DNA of 64,000 nt, taken from positions 425,729,938 to 425,793,937 of the forward strand of contig CM022303.1 in assembly GCA_011799875.1 (NCBI GenBank). Reading direction: 5' to 3'. A program made the translations under genes and the position numbers. The notes beneath the pieces are model-generated. The model was not told where the DNA came from and searched no databases. It was given only the letters and a program-made list of their open reading frames with translations. Within the stretch, counting starts at the first letter, position 1; every line of letters begins with the position of its first letter. Origin of the DNA: Thinopyrum elongatum (lineage: Eukaryota > Streptophyta > Magnoliopsida > Poales > Poaceae). Below, piece after piece: positions 22,831-36,622 of this stretch.

Positions 22831-25603
22831 GGAAGGGCATGGAACATTTTCCTAGAAATAAAATTAAGTTGACATATGAATCTATTATGAGGGGTACTTA
22901 CGGATTGCATACCAAAGATGACAATACCTAGATCTATGCTTTATGCCTAGCTAGGGGCGTTAAATGATAGCGCTTGTTGGGAGGCAACCCAATTTTATTT
23001 TTGTTCTTGATTTTTTGTTCCTGTTTTTGAATAAATATATCATCTAGCCTCTGGTTAGATGTGTTTTCATGTTTTAATTAGTGTTTGAGCCAAGTAAGAC
23101 CTTTGGGATGGCTTACGGTTATAGTTGATTTGATCTTGCTGAAAAACAGAAACTTTTGCGCCCAGTAAAATAATTTTCAAAAATCACAGAAGAGTGATTT
23201 TGATCTGAATTATCTACACAAGATTGATATACAAATTACCCAGGTTTTCCTAATTTTTCAGAATTTTTTGAGTTACATAAGAATACGAAGTTTCCTGATT
23301 ACTACAGACTGTTCTGTTTTTAACAGATTCTGTTTTCTATGTGTTGTTTGCTTATTTTGATGAATCTATGGGTAGTATCGGGGGGTATGAACCATGGAGA
23401 AGTTGTAATACATTAGATATTACACTAATATAAATAAATAATGAGTTCACAACAGTACCAAAAAGTGGTGATTTATTTTCTTATACTAACGGATCTCATG
23501 AGTTTTCTGTTGAGTTTTATGTTGTGAAGTTTTCAAGTTTTGGGTAAAGATTTAATGGAATATGGAATAAGGAGTGGCAAGAGCCTAAGCTTGGGGATGC
23601 CCAAGGCACCCCAAGGTAATACTCAAGGAAAACCAAGCATCTGAGCTTGGGGATGCCCCGGATGGCATCCCCTCTTTCGTCTTCAATCCATCTGTAAATT
23701 TACTTGAGACTATATTTTTATTCACCACATGTTATGTGTTTTGCTTAGATCGTCTTGTATGATATGATTCTTTTATTTTTAGTTTGCCACAATCACCCAT
23801 GCTGTACACACCTTTTGAGAGGGACACGCATGAATCGTGAATTTATTAGAATACTCTATGTGCTTCACTTATATCTTTTGAGTTGGGCAGTTTTTGCTCT
23901 AGTGCTTCACTTATATCTTTTTAGAGCACGGCGATGGCTTTATTTTATAGAAATTGTTGAACTCTCATGCTTCACTTATATTATTTTGAGAGTCTCTCTA
24001 AACAGCATGGTAATTTGCTTAGGTTATGAATTTAGTCCTAATATGATGGGCATCCAAGAGGGATATAATAAAAACTTTCATATAAAGAGCATTGAATACT
24101 ATGAGAAGTTTGATTCCTTATGATTGTTTTGAGATATAAAGATGGTGATATTAGAGTCATGCTAGTGAGTAATTGTGGATTGGTATAAATACTTGTGTTA
24201 AAGTTTGTGATTCTCGTAGCATGCACGTATGGTGAACAGTTATGTGATGAAGTCGGAGCATGATTTATTTATTGATTGTCATCCTTTGTGTGGAGGTCGG
24301 GAGAGCAAGATGGTTAACTCCTACCAACCTCTCCCCTAGGAGCATGCGCCTAATACTTTGTTTCGATAGCTAATAATTTTTTGCAATAAGTATGTGAGTT
24401 CTTTATGACTAATGTTGAGTCCATGGATTATACGCACTCTCACCCTTCCACCATTGCTAGCCTCTCTAGTACCGCGCAACTTTCGCCGGTGCATTAAACC
24501 CACCATTTACCCTTCCTCAAAACAGCCACCATACCTACCTATTATGGAATTTCCATAGCCATTTCGAGATATATTGCCATGTAACTCCACCGTTCCGTCA
24601 TTATGATTTGAGTTTGCCTTGAGTTGTAATTCTTCAGTTGTAAGTAAATAAAAGTGTGATGATCATCATTATTAGAGCATTATCCCATGTGAGGAAAGGA
24701 TGATGGAAGCTATGATTCCCTCACAAGTTGGGATGAGTCTCTGGACTTTACAAAAATAAAAGAGGCCAAAGAAGCCCACCAAAAAAAAGAAAAAAAGGAA
24801 AAAAATGAGAGAAAAGAGAGAAGGGGCAAAGCTACTATCCTTTTTCCACACTTGTGCTTCAAAGTAGCACCATGCTCTTCATGATAGAGAGTCTCCTATT
24901 TTGTCATTTTCATATACTACTAGTGGGAATTTTTCATTGTAGAACTTGGCTTGTATATTCCAATGATGGGCTTCCTCAAATTGCCCTAGGTCTTCGTGAG
25001 CAAGCGAGTTGATGCACACCCACTTAGTTTCTTTTGAGCTTTCATAAACTTATAGCTCTAGTGCATCCGTTGCATGGCAATCCCTACTCACTCGCATTGA
25101 TATATATTGATGGGCATCTCCATAGCCCATTAATATGCCTAGTTGATGTGAGACTATCTCCTTCTTTTTGTCTTCTCCACAACCACCATATTCTATTCCA
25201 CCTATAGTGCTATATCCATGGCTCACGCTCATGTATTGCGTGGAAGTTGAAAAAGTTTGAGAATACTAAAGTGTGAAACAATTGCTTGACTAAAACCGGG
25301 GTTGTGCATGATTTAATACTTTGTGTGATGAAGATGGAGGATAGCCAGACCATATGATTTTGTAAGGATAACTTTCTTTGGCCATGTTATTTTGAGAAGA
25401 CATGATTGCTTTATTAGTATGCTTGAAGTATTATTGTTTTATGTCAATATTAAACTTTTGTTTTGAATCTTATGGACCTGAATATTCATGCCACAATAAA
25501 GAAAATTACATGTATAAATATGTTAGGTAGCATTCCACATCAAAAATTCTATTTTTATCATTTACCTACTCGAGGACGAGCAGGAATTAAACTTGGGGAT
25601 GCT
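22831..25603 (+). other. Athila-A internal non-coding region with purine-tract-like hairpins
   Basis: AT-rich sequence with no recognisable gene. It contains two copies of a motif identical to the core of the element's purine tract, each followed by its inverse: about 23588-23616 (agcttggggatgcccaagg then caccccaagg) and about 23644-23672 (gagcttggggatgcc then ggcatcccc). The true purine tract (aaacttggggatgct) is at 25589-25603. A purine-rich low-complexity stretch lies at about 24778-24830. Confidence 0.7.
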
Positions 25604-26850
25604 TGATATGTCTCCAACGTATCTATAATTTTTTTATTGTTCCATGCTATTATATTATCTGTTTTGGATGTTTTATATGCATTAATATGCTATTTTATAT
25701 TATTTTTGGGACTAACTTATTAACCCCAGTTTCTGTTTCTGTTTTTTCCTTGTTTCTGTTTTTTCCTTGTTTTTGAGTTTTACAGAAAAGGAATATCAAA
25801 CGGAGTCCAAACGGAATAAAAATTTACGATAATTTTTCTTGGACCAGAAGACACACGTAGAACTTGGAAATGAAATCAGAGGAGTCCCGAGGCGGCCACA
25901 AGCCTCAGGGGCGCGCCCCAGGGGGGCGCCCTGAGGGCTTGTGGGCCCCTCGGAGCTCCTCCAACCCTAATTCTTGGCCTATAAATTCAGAAATATTATT
26001 TGAGTCTTCTCTGAACTCTTTTATGCATGATTGAGATAGCTTTGTATTTCTCTCCGATCTATCGATTTGGTTTGGCCAACTAGATTGGTTTTTCTTGCAA
26101 TGGGAGAGGTGCTTTGTGATGGGTTCAATCTTGCGGTGTCCTCACCCAATGATAGAAGGGGTAGCGAGGCATGTATTGTATTGTTGCCATTAAGGATAAA
26201 AAGATGGGTTTATATCATATTGCTTGAGTTTATCCCTCTACATCATGTCATCTTGCTTAAGGCGTTACTCTGTTCTTATGAACTTAATACTCTAGATGCA
26301 GGCAGGAGTCGGTCGATGTGTGGAGTAATAGTAGTAGATGCAAAATTGTTTCGGTCTACTTGTCACGGACGTGATGCCTATATTCATGATCACTGCCTTA
26401 GATATCATCATAATTATGTGCTTTTCTATCAATTGCTCAACAGTAATTTGTTTACCCACCGTATGTTTTCTTCAAGAGAGAAGCCTCTAGTGAAACATAT
26501 GCCCCCCGGGTCTATTTTCCATCATATATTTTCAGATCTATAAACCAAAAAACCCAAAAATACCTTGCTGCACTTTTTTTATATTTACTTTATTTTGCCT
26601 TTTATTTATCTTTTATACCTATCTCTATTAGATCTCACTCTTGTTCGTGACCGTGAAGGGATTGACAACCCCTTTTTCGCGTTGTGTGCAAGTGTTTGTT
26701 AGTTTGTGCAGGTGCATATATTGCAAACTTGCTTGTGCCTCCTGCTAGACTGATACGTTGGTTCTTAACTGAGGGAAATACGTATCTCGACTTTGCTGCA
26801 TCACCCTTTCCTATTCAAGGGAAAAATCAAAGCAAGCTCAAGAAGTAGCA
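25604..26850 (+). repeat. Athila-A 3' LTR (1,247 bp)
   Basis: Starts TGATATGTCTCCAACGTATC directly after the purine tract and ends AGAAGTAGCA at 26850. The first 25 bases match the LTR start of the reverse-oriented Athila-B (33349 leftwards), but the bodies of the two LTRs differ. Confidence 0.85.
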
Positions 26851-26977
26851 AATATAAAGCTTGTATGACTTAAATTTGTGTTTAGAGTTGTGTTGTGATA
26901 TCTTCCCGTGAGTCCCTGATCTTGATCATACACATTTGCGTGCATGATTAGTGTACGATTGAATCGGGGGAGTCACA
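26851..26977 (+). repeat. 3' end of the 5' LTR of the long-LTR element
   Basis: 127 bases ending gggggagtcaca, homologous to 42291-42417 with three substitutions. The rest of this LTR lies left of the Athila-A insertion, outside the window. Confidence 0.9.
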
Positions 26978-26980
26978 AGT

Positions 26981-26993
26981 TGATATCAGAGCC
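26981..26993 (+). other. Primer binding site of the long-LTR element, initiator Met tRNA type
   Basis: tgatatcagagcc, three bases after the LTR end, matches the TGGTATCAGAGC consensus with one change (G to A in the GG). Confidence 0.75.
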
Positions 26994-29900
26994 AACTGCC
27001 TGTAGGAACCCCCCCTTTCCAACTCCTTGGCCGAAGTTGAGTCTAGACATTGAAAAACTTTTACTAACATTGTTGTGTGGCTTACGGGCCCACATCACAA
27101 ATGGGTGGTATTAGGATCTTTTATTCCTCGTCTTTACTCTGGGACTCTAATCTCTCTTCTATTCGGGTTAAAGATTTTACTAACTCTAACTTTAGGTTCT
27201 CGTAACTACTTCCTCCGGAGAACCCCCCATTCCAAATGATGGCTTCATTCATCAGAAGATTCCGAAGATACTCTTCGATGTTTTCCCGAGACCCTTGTGC
27301 CCATCGCCGCTGCAATTCCCTACCACCGATAAATCCTTATGGATATCTACATGCAATTGTCATTCCTACATTCATTCCCAGTTGCTCTTGTCATTACAAG
27401 ATACATCAAAATATTCTCCGACTTTGCAAGAATCTCTGGTGCAACTGCCTTGCAGTTATTTGCCGCATGAATACCCCTACAAATAATTCCTCACACTTAT
27501 CGAGGATTTGTGCATTCCTGGTTGTTCATGTGATTCACCAGATACAATGAAATACTATCCAATTTTTCGGTAATCCTCTGCCAGCTATTGCTCTGCAAAT
27601 ACTTGTTTGCTTGCATTATGGTTGCGTTCCATATGACTAGCAATATTCATTAGTATCCTTTGTCATTATCATTTTGAATCCCCTGATTCATTATGTCTGC
27701 GGATACTTGCAATCATCAATTAATCCTTAGACATTATCTTCCCGGCTCAGACGTCATTTCAGATATGATCTGGTTCTTTCCCATCTAGATTTGATCGGTT
27801 GTGCCTCGAAGTCTTTTTTGATTCTGATACAACGATCTAGAAATCGTAATTTCTTTATATTTAAGCATCGAATTATTCAGATGTTTCAATGATCTGATGT
27901 CCTTGCTTTCTTTCTTCCTGTGATTGAGTACCGATACTCACATCAGCTCCGTTGAGGACCGCCAAATCCTTTGTTGGATTATTATTCAACAAGTGTCCTT
28001 CATATTCTATAACCTTGTGAGTCTTTCCTCGGATACATAATGCCTTTGGTAAATTGTATCCTCTGCTTTTGTCAACCATGCTCTACTATCGAGCTTGTGT
28101 TATTTACTTCTGAAGTTTGTGGTATATGTTCCTAAGATGCCCCGATGGGTTGAACCTATGTATTCCATAATTTGTGTGAACCCGGAGATTATGCGGGTTA
28201 TATCTACTGGTGTTTCGTCGGATAATTTTTCAACTCTACAACTTCTACAAAAGCGAGAAGTGAATGAATGGTCATGCATTGGAAAAGTGGGAGTCGACCT
28301 TGAACTTTGTGTTCATGGAAATGATGTAGATCCTAACATGGAAGCTTCTCACAAAAATAATTACCCCCTTGTTATGAGTTCATCTTGTATCAGTGGTTTG
28401 ATCATTTACAACTGTGGTTCTGACCATATTTTCTCCTTGATTCCATTTCTCAGACACTTTAAAGCACTTGTCTTCTACTGATCAATACATCTCCGCAACC
28501 TCTATTTTGATCTTCCTTTGAGTATTACCCTCCGGTATCTCGAGAATATCAAAAAACTGTGTTGCTTACTATGAGTCTTCATCTAGTATAGCTTCTGAGC
28601 GATTTCAGATTTCCCCCGGGTTCTGAGTTATTAGTCACTTGAGAACACCGTTAAGTGAATCGATTCCACACTGCGGTTCAACAACTCCTAGTAATCTTCA
28701 TTACTTACACGTTTGTACTCGATCATGTCATTCCCAGTCGGTTGACTACATCATCATCGTCATGCTAAAAGCTTGACCGTGCTACCTATGTCCTTCATTC
28801 CCGGAACACAATTCCAAGAGTACACTAAGCTTACCTCTAGCTTTCAACATCTTGTTGGTTATCTTGAAAGACAATTTCGATTATGAGATTGCGAACTTAT
28901 CGGTGGTTCCGATAACCTCTCGCTTCGTCATTCCTTTTGCTTGATGTCGTCGATGATCGATTACATCTTCATGAAACCTCTCGACAAAATGTGTCGATAT
29001 CATCATCAACATTCTTGCCTTCCTTCCAACACAAACATGTTCATGTTATGGAGTTCTTTGCTATCCAGCTTATGATATGTTTTACCTCAGAGTATTACCA
29101 TCTTTTATGTCAAGGATGTTGTGAGAATTGCTCCACCTCTGAAGAATTCTTGATATAGTAATACTTCTCGCCATCTCCGTTCATTTCTTGGCCCTCGTGT
29201 TGTTTCTAACCGGAATACCGACAGTTGAACTATGATGTGTGAATTCAAAACTTCTATCAACCCTATTACTTTGAAGTGAATGGTTGATAGTTTCATTCTA
29301 AGTATTTGATTATTGAATCACCATTTTAACATTGATCATGCTACTTGGTCCATATTTCCAGGTGCATTTTCGTTTGATGTTTAATTGTGGTTGTTCTCCT
29401 CGAACATACTTCATTATATACTTTGGTGTGTCCAATGCTATCACCTTATTCGCTTAATTGTGAAAATCCATGCTTAGGTAAATCTCGATGAATTGTTGCT
29501 GAGCCCGTCGGCCACATCCTCATCTTTTCCTTGTTGGAATTGTATGACTTATTTTATAAGTTGTTTCCGATGGATCCTTTGTGTGTCCCAAGTCTGGCCT
29601 TTACCTGATGACCATGTCAATGCTATCTCAAAGCATGATTGTGGTACTCCAACATCAACAAGAACATTGGAAGCGCCATGCTATATGTTTCTTGATCAAT
29701 CATCCAAACCCCATTGTATGGGTAGACATCACGGAATTCCTTGCCCCTTGGTCTAAATGGTTACATACTTGAAGTCCTGTCATGATTATCCCGCTCTGCT
29801 TGCTCTTGCGAAGGAGATACACCTAATACTCGTGTATACACCTTTTCCTTCCCATTGTTCTATTTAAATATGATAATCACACTTTCCTTTCTATTGTTTT

Positions 29901-30767
29901 GTTTAACCTTTCTTATAGTTTATATGATCTAAACAGTGATAATTCCCTGCTTGTGTAAACACCTCGATGTACAACCCTGTCAAGTATAACCTTGTTACTA
30001 TTGTTGATGACATTTCGGTAACCACCGATGGACGAGAACTTTGCCTATTGGTCCACCTCGTTTCAACGAGCAGGAAAATGGTTCTCTTCATCCCTCGCCT
30101 TTTGTACCAATGTTGTTGCCAACATAACTGGCAGGCTATCCTCTGACCTGCCTTGCTACCATGACCGTGCAAGATGTCAGTGCCCTTCCTACTTTTAACC
30201 CACGTGGTGGGCCCATAACCCATAGTTCCACAGGACCGAAACCTACCTCTCCTGTACACCCCCGGTTTTCAGAGTTATTCCTCACGCTTGGCTTCGCATG
30301 TAATTCACGAGCCACCTTGTTAGTGATCTATTCTGGTATCAGACACAATACTTATTCTCGTTGCTCCAACCCTTTCACACTGTTTCAAGCATCGAACGAT
30401 TGTCTATCTGCTTGAAACTTCTTATTGTGCCTTCTTATCTTGCTCTCGATGTTTTTCTTAAGTTCAATTCGAGAAATACTTCCTGACACATTCCCTGAAC
30501 TATCTACCAGATAATCAACCTTGTTAGGTTCATTCTTCCGAAGTTACCCCTTATCCTTTTCGTAAGTACGGTGGAACTCCCAAAGAAAGGATGACGACTT
30601 CATCACGATGGCATGAAGCAGAGAAATGAAGACATCAATGTAATGGATCGACCTCTTCGAGAAGAGCAACCAAGACCGAGAAGATCCGTTAGAATTTCGT
30701 AACCAGAACTTCCCCCTTACTCCACCTCTTAAATTTCGGGACGAGATTTCTCGTAGTGGAGGAGATT
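26994..30767 (+). other. Internal region of the long-LTR element, no recognisable coding
   Basis: About 3.8 kb with only short ORFs (for example 28095-28481 plus, 29903-30259 minus), none with a gag, protease, RT or integrase motif. The last 200 bases (aaatttcgggacgagatt, then the purine tract) match the style of a Tekay-type 3' end. It looks like a non-autonomous derivative that keeps only the replication signals. Confidence 0.65.
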
Positions 30768-31722
30768 TGTAACACCCCGAGAATCCTGCTACAGTAATTC
30801 CCCCTAATGATGACCATGTCATCATTATTGCTATGAAAATTGCCACTTGTCCTAAAAATCAAATTCAAATTTTAAAATAAAGTCAAATTATTATTTCTTC
30901 AAACGGTAAAACAAATTTTTTTGCTGGGTTGCAAAAATTCACTAACTAATTGACATGAATATACCAACATTATTTGAATTATTAAAATGCCCTTAACCTA
31001 TTTTATACTGGACCAGATAGCCCCATTTATCTCATTTAAATTCCACCATAAATTCTAGGGGAGAACAAATTGCCCAAACTTGTAGTGACAGTCTAGGGTA
31101 TTGCAAAGTAATTTTTATGACAAGTCTCTTATTTAACAAAATTCATTTAGACTTAAAGTATAATGCAAAATAGTATAGGATTAAATAAAATAGAATATAT
31201 ATACTTATAACAAAAAGACTAAACTAACCTAACCTACTAGGCTCTAGGCCCATCTAACAAACAACCAGGCCCAGCCCAGCTCCCCTCCTTAACCTAGCCC
31301 GCAACCACCTCCCTCTTGATCCCCCACTCCTCTCGCTCGTTTCCCTCACCACCTCCCTCGCGCCGCCGCACACCCAGGGTGAGGGCCCTCACGCCCGATC
31401 CCCATGGCCTTGCCTCCCCCCGCTGCTTTGCTGCAAACCGAGGCCGCCCTCGCAGCCTCTCCTCCCTCCGTTCGCTCCTGCTCTGCCCCGCGCCCCTCAT
31501 CCTCCTCCTTCCCATGCGCCTGCACCGGGGAGACCTTCCCCGAGCCACCCCTTGGAGCCTTCGTTGTCGTGCCTCACCTTCTGCGCCCGTCCGCCCTGGC
31601 GACCTTGATGGCAAGCGGCCGAGGATCCTAGCCGCCTGGCCTTCCTCTCCATGTCGCCGCTGCTCCCGGCGGCCCCGGCGAGCGCGCCCGCGCCTGAGAA
31701 CCTCCTCCTCTGCCCCGCCGGT
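30768..31722 (+). repeat. 3' LTR of the long-LTR element, left part
   Basis: Starts TGTAACACCCCGAGAATCCT after the purine tract and is interrupted after CCGGT (31718-31722) by Athila-B. It continues at 39279. The GC-rich ORFs at 31294-31753 are inside the LTR and are not genes. Confidence 0.85.
31718..31722 (+). repeat. Left target-site duplication CCGGT of Athila-B
   Basis: CCGGT at 31718-31722 is repeated exactly at 39274-39278. Confidence 0.95.
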
Positions 31723-33349
31723 TGATGTCTACTGCACAACCTTCTTCTTGTAGACTCTTGTTGGGCCTCCAAGCGCAGAGTTTTGTAGGACAGTAGCAAT
31801 TTTCCCTCAAGTGGATGACCTAAGGTTTATCAATCTGTGCGAGGCGTAGGATGAAGATGGTCTCTCTAAAACAAACTTTAACAAAATAACAAAGAGTCTC
31901 TTGTGTCACCAACACATCCAATACAATGGTAAATTGTATAGGTGCACTAGTTCGGCGAAGAGATGGTGATACAAGTGTAATATGGATAGTACATATAGGT
32001 TTTCATAATCTGAAAATATAAACACAGCAAGGTAACTAGTAACAAAAGTGACCAAAAACGGTATTGCAATGCTTGAAAACAAGGCCTAGGGTTCATACTT
32101 TCACTAGTGCAATCTCTCAATAGTGCTAGCATAGTTGAATCATATAACAATCCCTCAATGTGCGACAAAGAATCACTCCAAAGTTCTTATCTAGCGGAGA
32201 ACATAAGATGAAATTGTTGTAGGGTACAAAACCACCTCAAAGTTACCCTTTCCGATCAATCTATTGAGCCATCCCTATAAGTGTCATGAACAGCCCTAGA
32301 GTATATACTAAAACAACACCATATGAAAATACATCAATCAACCCTAATTTCACCTAGATACTCTAATGTCACCACAAGTATCCGTGGGTCAATTATACGA
32401 TATGCATCAAACAACTTCAGATTCATAATATTCAATCCAACACAAAGAACTTCAAAGGTGCCCCAAGATTTCTACCGGAGAAACAAGGACGAAAACGTAC
32501 ATCAACCCCTATGCATAGATTACCCCAATGTCACCTCGGGATTCCGCGAGTTGAGTGCCAAAACATACATCAAGTGAATCAATAGAACACCCCATTGTCA
32601 CCACAGGTATCCACATGCAAGACATACATCAAGTGTTCTCAAATCCATAAAAGTATTCAATCCGATAAAAGTGAAACCTCAAAGGTAAAACTCAATTCAT
32701 CACAACGAGATAGAGAGGTAGAAACACCATATGATCCAACTATATTAACAAAGCTCGCGGTACATCAAGATCGTGCCAAATCAAGAACACGAGAGAGAGA
32801 GAGATCAAACACATAGTATTGGTACTTACCCTCAGCCCTGAGGGTGAACTACTCCCTCCTCGTCATGGAGACCACCGGGATGATGAAGATGGCCTCCGAT
32901 GGTGATTTCCCCCTCCAGCAGGGTGCTGGAACGGGGTCCCGATTAGTTTTTCGTGGCTACAAAATCTTGCACCGGCAAAACTTCTCATTTAGGGTTCTTT
33001 TCGGGGTTTTTGGTATGTATAGGAATTTTCGGCGTCGGTCTCACGTCAAGGGGGTGCCCGAGAGCCCCATAAGCTCGGGAGGCGCGCCCCCAGGCTTGTG
33101 GCCTCCTTGGTCACCTCCTGGTCCGGCTCTGGTGCTTCGGGGGTCACTTATGGTCCATAAAAAATCACCGTAAATTTTCAGCCCATTCCGAGAACTTTTA
33201 TTTCTGCACAAAAAACGACACCATGGTAGTTCTGCTCAAAACAACGTCAGTCCGGGTTAGTTCTAATCAAATCATACCAAAACCATATAAAATTGCTGTA
33301 AACATGACATGAATACTTCATAAATTATAGATACGTTGGAGACGTATCA
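31723..33349 (-). repeat. Athila-B 3' LTR (left on the map)
   Basis: Plus-strand reading TGATGTCTACTGCACAACC to GAGACGTATCA. On the minus strand it begins TGATACGTCTCCAACGTATC directly after the purine tract at 33350-33370. Confidence 0.92.
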
Positions 33350-36300
33350 GCATCCCCAAGCTTAATTCCTACTCGTCCTCGAGTAGGTAAATGATAAAAG
33401 AAATAATTTATGAAGTGTGAATGCTAGCATAGTGCATACATTTGATCAATGATAGTTCCAAACACTTTTTCTAGCATCATTATATATCATAAACAGTAGT
33501 CATCTCATAAAACTTCTCATGATCAAGTAACAAGCTATTCACATGTTAAAGCATAGACCATAAACTTTCTTGAAAACTAACAAACTATGTTCTCAGTCAT
33601 CAAACAATTGCAATTCATCTTATTTCTAGGAAGGGTCTATGTAAGAGCTTTGATTTAGCAAATTCCACATAGTGAACTATCATATAGTCTTCCATGATTC
33701 CTGACAGTCAAAGCATATTTTTAGAAAAAATAGCATCCATCGAACACAGAGAAAGATAGGGGATTAATGTTTTGCCTCCCAACTTATTTATCATATAGGT
33801 AATTGTCAACAATAATAATTCATGATCAAATATATTGAATGGCCATATATGCTTGGATCTTTCCCCATGATACTTGCCAACTAGAGAATAATTGAGGTTG
33901 AAATGAGAAGGAATACTACTGACTCTTGCATAAAAGTAAAAGATAGGCCCTTCGCAGAGGGAAGCAGGAATTTGCAGAGGTGCCAGAGCTCGAAGTTTGT
34001 AAAACAGAGATGAATATAATTTTGGGAGGTATGCTTTCATTGTCAATGTAGCGACTGAGAGTTTTCAACATCTTCCATGCTAGACACATTATAGGCGGTT
34101 CCCAAATAGAAAGGTAAAGTCTTACTCCCCCTCCACCAAGAAACACAAGCCATGGCTAGCCGAATCCTCGGGTGCCCTCCATACCAACAACAATCCCGAG
34201 GAGTTTTGTTTTATTATTATATTTTGATTTTGATCATAGGACTGGTCATCCCAATTACCAGCCACTTTCTCGTGAATGACAAGCGAATAAACACTCATCG
34301 TGAGAATAACCCACATAGCATGGAAGGTGCCGACAGCCCCCTGTCGCTTCATGAGCGATTTGGGCATACAAAACAGATTATTATTTGAAGATTTAGGGTT
34401 TGGCACATGCAAATTTATAACGGCAGGTAAATACCGCATATAGGTAGGTAAGGTGGACTCATATGGAATAACTTGGGGTTTAAGGATTTGGATGCACAAG
34501 CAGTGTTTCCGCTTAGTACATGTGAAGGCTAGCAAAAGATCCTAAGCAAGCACCACATGTTGGAGGATCCACATCAATATAACTTCTATACAAATATACC
34601 CAAACATAACTCATTACATTGTCTTCCTTGTCCAACTTCAACTAATTTGCTAAAGTTTGAAAATAATTAATGGGGCTCACAATCATAGAAGATGTCTAAG
34701 ATAGTATATTTATATGTGAAATCTCTCTTCCTTCAATATTCTTTCATGAATTGTTCAAGTGACCAATGTTGTGTTTGCTAACTTTCAATAAATTTTACCA
34801 CCTATACTTCTTATATGTGAAGTCATTACTCCCCATGGGATAAGCATATGAAACATATATAATTTCAGATTTATGATATTCAATTCATTCAACCATTTAC
34901 TCATAGGTTATGAGTGAAGCACGAGAGTAAATGACAAACTACTCCAAAAAGATATAAGTGAAGATCAATGAGTAGTCAAATAATTAAGTAGCTATGTGAA
35001 GACTCTCTCTTATTTAAGAATTTCAGATCTTAAGTATTTTATTCAAACAACAAGCAAAACAAAATAAAATGACATTCCAAGGACAGCACATATCATGTTA
35101 AGAAGCAAAAACTTAGGCTCAACCAAAACGGACCAATCATTGTTGAAGAAGAAATGTGGGATGCCAACCGGGGCATCCCCAAGCTTAGATGATTGAGACT
35201 TCTTGAAATATTAACTATGTATCCCTTGGGCATCCCCAAGCTTGAGCTCTTGTGTCTCCTTAATTCCTCTCATATCACGGTTTCCCTAATTCTTAAAAAT
35301 TCATCCACACAAAACTCAACAAGAACTCATGAGATAAGTTAGTATAAATCAATGCAAAACCCTATCATTATCTACTATATAAAACACTAAAATTATAATT
35401 TTACATTGCATACTAAATGCCTCTGCATATTTAATACTCCTATCCTCAAATAGAATCATTAAACAAGCAAACATATGCAAGCAATGCAATCATAACAGCA
35501 ATCTGTCTAAACAGAACAGTCTGTAAAGGATTAATGAAGATCCATACTTATTTAACTCAAACAATTCTTAAAATTTACCAAACTGTAGAAAATTTATCAT
35601 ATCTCATTGTGTAAAAATTTCAACTTTTTATCACATTCTAACTTTTCTGGAGAATTTATGCAATAGCGTGCAACTTTCTGTTTTGAAACAACAACTCATA
35701 TACTTGCAAACTAAGCATGGAGAAGGCTATCCTTGACATTTTTATTGAAAGAAAAGATACAAAACCCTATTATAATTAACAGCAAGGAAATCCTAACAAA
35801 AGAAAATGACGCTCCAAGCAAAACACATATCATGTGACGAATAAAAATATAGCTCCAAGTAAGGTTACCGATAATGTTGGAGACGAAAGAGGGGATGCCT
35901 TCCGGGGCATCCCCAAGCTTAGTTTCTTGGGTATTCCTTGAATATTACCTTGGGATGCCTTGGGCATCCCCAAGCTTAGGGTCTTGCCACACCTTATTCT
36001 CCTCATGTCGATATCTCACCCAAAATTTGAAAACTTCAATCACACAAAACTTAACAGAACTTCGTGAGAAGCATTAGTAGAGTAAAAAAATTATTATCTT
36101 AGGTACTGTCAATACAAGATTCATAATTATTTACACATAATTCCTACTGTACTCTATCATTTCCACAATTTATATCACTTAATATAAGCTATGGAAACAC
36201 TAAAACAAGCATACTATGCATTGAAAACAGAATCTGTCAAAAACAGAACAGTCTGTAAAATCCTAAATTATGCTCATACTTATGCAACTCTAAAAATTCT

Positions 36301-36622
36301 GAAAAATTAGGAAAACAAAGGAAATTTGTATATCAATCATGCATAAAAAATTCAGAGCAAAAGCACATTTCTGTGAATTTTCAAAATTCCAGAACTTGGC
36401 GCAAAAGTTTCTGTTTTTTCACAGAATCAAGTCAACCATCATCCACACTATCCTAAAGGCTTTACTTCGCACTTTATTGAAATAAAAGCTATAAAACATG
36501 ATTACTACAGTATCTTAATCATGTTAACACAGAAAAACAGTAGGGGTAAATATTGGGTTGTCTCCCAAAAAAGCGCTTTTCTTTAATGCCTTTTTAGCTA
36601 GGCATGATGATTTCAATGATGC
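33350..36622 (-). other. Athila-B internal non-coding region with a diverged tandem duplication
   Basis: AT-rich, with no recognisable gene. The purine-tract-like motif gcatccccaagctta occurs at about 33350, 35173, 35230, 35907, 35967 and 37306. Two stretches, about 35085-35700 and about 35805-36425, follow the same order of landmarks (paired motif, acaaaactcaacaagaactca-like segment, aacagaacagtctgtaaa) and look like diverged tandem copies. The ORF at 34122-34535 has no domain I recognise. Confidence 0.6.

Larger units (their letters stand above)
21682..26850 (+). mobile_element. Athila-A: non-autonomous Athila-lineage Ty3/Gypsy element, left part outside window
   Basis: Gag C-terminal and protease coding (21682-22830) is followed by 2.8 kb of non-coding sequence and a 3' LTR (25604-26850). 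No reverse transcriptase or integrase is present between protease and LTR, so it depends on other elements. It is interrupted on the left by Tat-1 and inserted in the 5' LTR of the long-LTR element, which resumes at 26851 with AATAT as the presumed target duplication. It resembles WHAM/Sabrina/Sumana-type Triticeae elements, but I cannot fix the family name. Confidence 0.8.

Noticed and set aside
23588..23672. Possible CRISPR-like or satellite array from repeated cttggggatgcc motifs.
   Set aside because: Plant nuclear DNA, irregular spacing and identity to the element's own purine tract; they are retrotransposon signals.
31294..31810. GC-rich ORFs near the Athila-B junction.
   Set aside because: They cross the boundary between the long LTR and Athila-B (31722/31723) and are composition artefacts.
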